Source of the DNA: an uncultured Isosphaeraceae bacterium
GTDB taxonomy: Bacteria > Planctomycetota > Planctomycetia > Isosphaerales > Isosphaeraceae
DNA: 7,166 bases
Assembly (NCBI GenBank): GCA_937907405.1
Contig: CALCIC010000098.1
Location: 1 to 7,166 of the forward strand
Reading direction: 5' to 3'
This document shows, piece by piece, positions 4,615 through 7,166 of the stretch. The notes beneath the pieces were generated by a model that worked only from the letters and a program-made list of their open reading frames with translations, was not told the DNA's origin and did no database searches. The position numbers and the translations under genes were made by a program. Numbering within the stretch: position 1 is the stretch's first letter; each line of letters opens with the position of its first letter.

Positions 4615-6009
4615 TTATCGGGGGTTCGTCAGCGCTTCGAGCAGCAACCCGTGGAAATCCGTCGTGTTCAGGACGTTTTCGGCCGAGGGGGGCGGGCCGT
4701 CGGCGATGAGGATCGGCTTGTCGAGCGGATCGTCGGCGGGCAGCCCGTGGCTGCCCCGGACCAGGCTCGGATCGAGCGGGATCACGTCGAACAGGGTGCG
4801 GAAGCCGAGCTTCTTTTGGATCAGGCGACGAATCGCGCGCCCCTTGGGCCAGACGAGCTTCGGATCGAAGAACAGCTCGCAAGGGTCGTAGCCCGGCTTG
4901 CGGTGGATGTCGACGGTTCGCGCGAAGTCGGGGGCGGCGGCGTCGTCGAGCCAGTACGGGTAGGCGAACCAGGCGTCGGGTTCCGAGAGGGCGACGAGCT
5001 CGCCGGAGCGGTCGTGGTCGAGCCCGATCTCCGCCCGCTCGGCGGCCGCGTAGATCGGACCCACGCCCAGGATTCCGCCCAGCACGTCGCGGACGCGGTC
5101 GACGTCCTCAGCTCGTTTCACATAAACATGAGCCAACTGATGGTCGCAGACGGCGAACGCGCGACTGCCGAACGTGTCGAGGGTCTCGCCGAACGGCCCG
5201 TTGCGGACGGTCAACAGGCGGGCGCGGCGCAGGACGCGGTTGATCTCGATCGGCCGGCCGACGTCGCAGTGGCCGTATTCGCTGACGATCCAGACCCGGG
5301 CGCCGATCGCGCGGGCGCGGTCGAGCAGGGGGGCGGCGGCGGCGTCGAGCTCGGCCGCGAGCCGCGCCATGTCGCAGCCGCTCGGCCCGCGCCTTTGGGG
5401 TTCGTAGTCGAGATGCGGCAGGTAGACCATGGTCAGGTCGGGCCGGTCCCGTTCGAGGACGTCGGCGGCGGCCTCGGCGATCCAATTGGTGCAGGGGAGG
5501 CCGGCGTTCGGCCCCCAGAACGTGTGGAACGGGAACCGACCGATCTCGGCTTCGAGCCGCTCGCAACGGTCGTCGGGGGTGCCGGACACGCCGAACACCT
5601 TGCCGCCGTCGGCCCCGTAATAGGGCTTGGGCGTCACGCTGATTTCCACGTCCGCCCCCTGGTTGAACCACCAGAACAACTTGGCCGCGCGGAACGCTCG
5701 CCCTTGCTCGGCCGCCATTCTCCGAGCCGTCGTGTAGATCGGCTCGGCCTGGACCAGGGCGCTTGATTGCTGCCAGAACCGCACCTCGCGGGTGTCGCGG
5801 AACAACCAGCCGTTGCCTACAATTCCGTGTTCCTGGGGCGGCCGGCCGGTCAGCAGGCTCGCCTGGGCCGTGCATGTGACGGCCGGCGCGACTTCCTTGA
5901 GCGGACGGCTCCAGCCGGCTTCGGCCAGCGCGCGGAACCGAGGGGCGTGGCCGAGAAGGCGGCCGGTCAATCCAACGGCGTTGACGACGACGACGGGCGG
6001 TGGCGACAT
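4615..6009 (-). CDS. Alkaline phosphatase / nucleotide pyrophosphatase-like protein, divergent metal site
   Basis: A 464-aa protein of the alkaline phosphatase superfamily, type I phosphodiesterase/nucleotide pyrophosphatase group. The fold is recognisable from VVVVNAVGLT (6-15), the nucleophile region APAVTCTAQASLLTG (41-55) with T45 at the Thr nucleophile position, EHGIVGNGW (60-68), AKLFWWFNQGA (109-119), VYLPHLDYEPQRRGP (195-209), VSEYG (242-246), DHQLAHVYV (289-297), TVDIHRKPGYDP (365-376) and RGSHG (418-422). No signal peptide is evident, so it is probably cytoplasmic. The long N-terminal opening fits the start at ATG 6009; the frame continues upstream only through poor sequence, and the nearest purine-rich site (GGGAG, 6024-6028) is distant. 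Related proteins occur in ebo-type clusters (EboF), but no other ebo gene is present here. Several usual metal ligands are changed (N10, Q205, E244, Y245). The substrate is unknown. It ends 97 bases before the riboswitch. Confidence 0.85.
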   Translation of the reverse strand: MSPPPVVVVNAVGLTGRLLGHAPRFRALAEAGWSRPLKEVAPAVTCTAQASLLTGRPPQEHGIVGNGWLFRDTREVRFWQQSSALVQAEPIYTTARRMAAEQGRAFRAAKLFWWFNQGADVEISVTPKPYYGADGGKVFGVSGTPDDRCERLEAEIGRFPFHTFWGPNAGLPCTNWIAEAAADVLERDRPDLTMVYLPHLDYEPQRRGPSGCDMARLAAELDAAAAPLLDRARAIGARVWIVSEYGHCDVGRPIEINRVLRRARLLTVRNGPFGETLDTFGSRAFAVCDHQLAHVYVKRAEDVDRVRDVLGGILGVGPIYAAAERAEIGLDHDRSGELVALSEPDAWFAYPYWLDDAAAPDFARTVDIHRKPGYDPCELFFDPKLVWPKGRAIRRLIQKKLGFRTLFDVIPLDPSLVRGSHGLPADDPLDKPILIADGPPPSAENVLNTTDFHGLLLEALTNPR

Positions 6010-6080
6010 AAGAACCGTGCGACTCCCGGTCAGAGGATCGATTCGAGACGAGAACCAGGATACCAAGAGGGGACGAAGGG
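6010..6080. promoter_or_regulatory. Shared divergent intergenic region
   Basis: These 71 bases separate the divergently transcribed phosphatase (start 6009, minus) and DUF309 (start 6081, plus) genes and must hold the promoters of both unless a start is wrong. I find no clear -35/-10 pair in either direction. A purine-rich stretch just before 6081 (GAGGGG at 6067-6072, ten-odd bases from the ATG, and GAAGGG at 6075-6080) can serve as the ribosome-binding site for the DUF309 gene. Confidence 0.4.
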
Positions 6081-6617
6081 ATGTCGAACCGAGAATCCGA
6101 ACCGCCGTCGTTCCCCCCTTACAGCTACGTTCCGGGCGGGCGCTGGCCGCATCCGACGAGTTCGCCGCTGGGTCATCTCCATGGCAGACGGCCGGAGCGC
6201 CCGCCGGCGATCGAGGGCGATGCGTGGCCCGAGTCGAACGCCTATCTGCGCGGCGTCGAGCTGTTCAACGCCGGTTACTACTGGGAGGCGCACGAGGCCT
6301 GGGAGGCGCTCTGGCACGCGCACGGCCGCCAGGGGGCGATCGCGACGGTCCTCAAGGGGCTCATCAAGCTCGCCGCCGCCGGCGTCAAGATTCGCGAGGG
6401 CCGCGCGTCCGGAGCGCGAACCCACGCGCGTCGGGCCGCGGAGCACTTCGCCGAGGTCGCGTCCTCCGACGGCCCCCACCAACTCGGCCTCGATCTCCGC
6501 GAATGGATCAGGCACGCGGAATCGGTCGCGGTCCAACCGCCCGATGATCGCGGACCTCCGGATTCAGCCGTGCATCGCGTCTTTCTATTTCGTATCAGGC
6601 CGGTTTTTTCGCCATAA
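6081..6617 (+). CDS. DUF309 family protein
   Basis: A 178-aa protein with a DUF309 domain at about residues 55-125. The family hallmark is present: GVELFNAGYYWEAHEAWEALW (58-78), then GLIKLAAAGVKIREG (93-107) and GARTHARRAAEHF (111-123). Known structures in this family are small all-helical bundles in which the H-E-x-W-E-x-x-W helix and the G-L-I-K/Q-L helix pack together; the biochemical role is not established. The first 50 residues are proline-rich and probably disordered. The last 25 or so (from QPPDDRG to the end) leave the domain and become AT-richer in DNA, with FLFRIRPVF unlike the rest, so the tail may be recent or drifting. Start ATG 6081 is supported by GAGGGG at 6067-6072. The gene is divergent from the phosphatase gene and seems to be transcribed alone. 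Confidence 0.85.
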   Translation: MSNRESEPPSFPPYSYVPGGRWPHPTSSPLGHLHGRRPERPPAIEGDAWPESNAYLRGVELFNAGYYWEAHEAWEALWHAHGRQGAIATVLKGLIKLAAAGVKIREGRASGARTHARRAAEHFAEVASSDGPHQLGLDLREWIRHAESVAVQPPDDRGPPDSAVHRVFLFRIRPVFSP

Positions 6618-6915
6618 TACGTCATTTTGCGATTTTTGTCATGATGGGTCGGTTGAAATGCAGAGCCGTTCCGTCTACAGGGGAATGGATTTTGTGACGC
6701 AGAAACGATTCATAGAGAAGCAATCATCGATTCATTGGGGGCGGCGGTCGAACTCTCCCGCATCGACTGCCGCGCGGAGTATTCGCGGGCCGCATCAGGA
6801 CGAGTCGAATTGGTTGAAGGCGGCGTCGGGCGGGAAGGTCGCAACGGCCTGATTTGGTCGCGCTCGATCCCGAAGACGCCGCCTGGAGACGGACGGCGCG
6901 TGCGAGGGGCGACTC
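6618..6915. other. AT-richer intergenic stretch without a gene
   Basis: This 298-base gap separates the DUF309 gene from the next gene. Positions about 6585-6730 are clearly less GC-rich than their surroundings, with T-runs at 6603-6608 and 6633-6637 that are not preceded by a convincing hairpin, so I do not call a terminator. TTGAAA (6653-6658) and TACAGG (6676-6681), 17 bases apart, are a weak promoter candidate for the downstream gene, which would then have a leader of about 230 bases. Open frames here on either strand read as low-complexity shadows. Confidence 0.35.
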
Positions 6916-7166
6916 ATGCCGAGGAATCCGACGAGGCGGTATTCGGACGGCGACGACGAGCATCAGTCGTTTGACGTTCGCCGGCTGATCGACCTCAAGG
7001 TCTTGAGTTCGCTGTCCCCGGAGACCCTCGGCGAGGTGGTCCGCGTCTTCGTCGTCCTGGGAGGGGTCCTGGTCGCGCTGGTCGTCTGGCAAGGGGGCGA
7101 CTGGATGGCGAGGCGGACGGCTCGGTGGGGTTCGGCGGTTGATCGGATCGCACTCCAGTGGGGCGT
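6916..7166 (+). CDS. Hypothetical membrane protein, 3' end beyond window
   Basis: The first 83 residues of a gene that runs off the window with no stop. ATG 6916 follows a strong ribosome-binding site, GAGGGG (6904-6909), at six-base spacing, the best in the window, which is the main reason to accept it. The N-terminus (MPRNPTRRYSDGDDEHQ) is charged and polar. A soluble stretch to about residue 40 is followed by one hydrophobic segment at 41-58 (VVRVFVVLGGVLVALVVW), then basic residues (MARRTARW), which suggests a membrane anchor. I do not recognise a family from this fragment. The minus-strand frame over the same DNA is an acidic, low-complexity mirror of this gene. Confidence 0.7.
   Translation, partial: MPRNPTRRYSDGDDEHQSFDVRRLIDLKVLSSLSPETLGEVVRVFVVLGGVLVALVVWQGGDWMARRTARWGSAVDRIALQWG

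Noticed and set aside
4591..4616. Inverted repeat AATACG/CGTATT at the end of the phosphatase gene
   Set aside because: Only six pairs, AT-rich, with a 14-base loop and no T-run, so it is too weak to call a terminator.
4651..5766. A 371-aa plus-strand open frame over the phosphatase gene
   Set aside because: Repetitive, V/G/D/R-rich, no domain; it is the antisense shadow of the minus-strand phosphatase, whose motifs are clear.
5767..6852. A 361-aa plus-strand open frame spanning the divergent region and the DUF309 gene
   Set aside because: Arg/Ser/Pro-rich with no domain, and it overlaps two well-supported genes; the DUF309 frame has clear family motifs.

Overview
The window looks like chromosomal DNA from a high-GC planctomycete, most likely of the Isosphaeraceae (Singulisphaera/Paludisphaera type). 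This rests on a PEP-CTERM exported protein, the strongly GC-biased third codon positions and the mixture of protein families. It is an inference from sequence character, not a database match. I see no tRNA, rRNA, CRISPR array, transposase or insertion sequence.

Layout. Positions 204-855 (+) hold a two-gene type II toxin-antitoxin module: a small antitoxin with a RelB/DinJ-like C-terminus, then a YafQ-family mRNA interferase one base after the antitoxin stop. Positions 935-2887 (+) encode a complete glutamine-dependent asparagine synthetase-like amidotransferase of 650 aa. Converging on it and overlapping its last 64 bases on the minus strand is a small DUF1289 gene (2824-3075). Upstream of that, on the same strand, is a DUF4465 protein with a signal peptide and a C-terminal PEP-CTERM sorting tail (3110-4033). 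The 581-base gap at 4034-4614 is not empty: on the minus strand it carries a clear cobalamin (B12) riboswitch (4341-4518), a plausible promoter placed to start transcription at the aptamer, and a structured leader of about 300 bases. Positions 4615-6009 (-) encode a divergent alkaline phosphatase/nucleotide pyrophosphatase-like protein. Transcribed divergently from it is a DUF309 protein (6081-6617, +). The window ends inside a new plus-strand gene (6916 to the edge) for a small protein with one membrane segment.

How the parts work together. The most interesting unit is the minus-strand cassette riboswitch - DUF4465/PEP-CTERM - DUF1289. The next gene after the aptamer is an exported, probably surface-anchored protein with no assigned role, so vitamin B12 availability most likely controls its expression. 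The simplest hypothesis is a planctomycete cell-surface cobalamin (or cobalt/corrinoid) capture protein, analogous in role to the surface B12-binding lipoproteins of Bacteroidetes. The toxin-antitoxin module, the asparagine synthetase, the phosphatase and the DUF309 gene show no evident functional link to that cassette.
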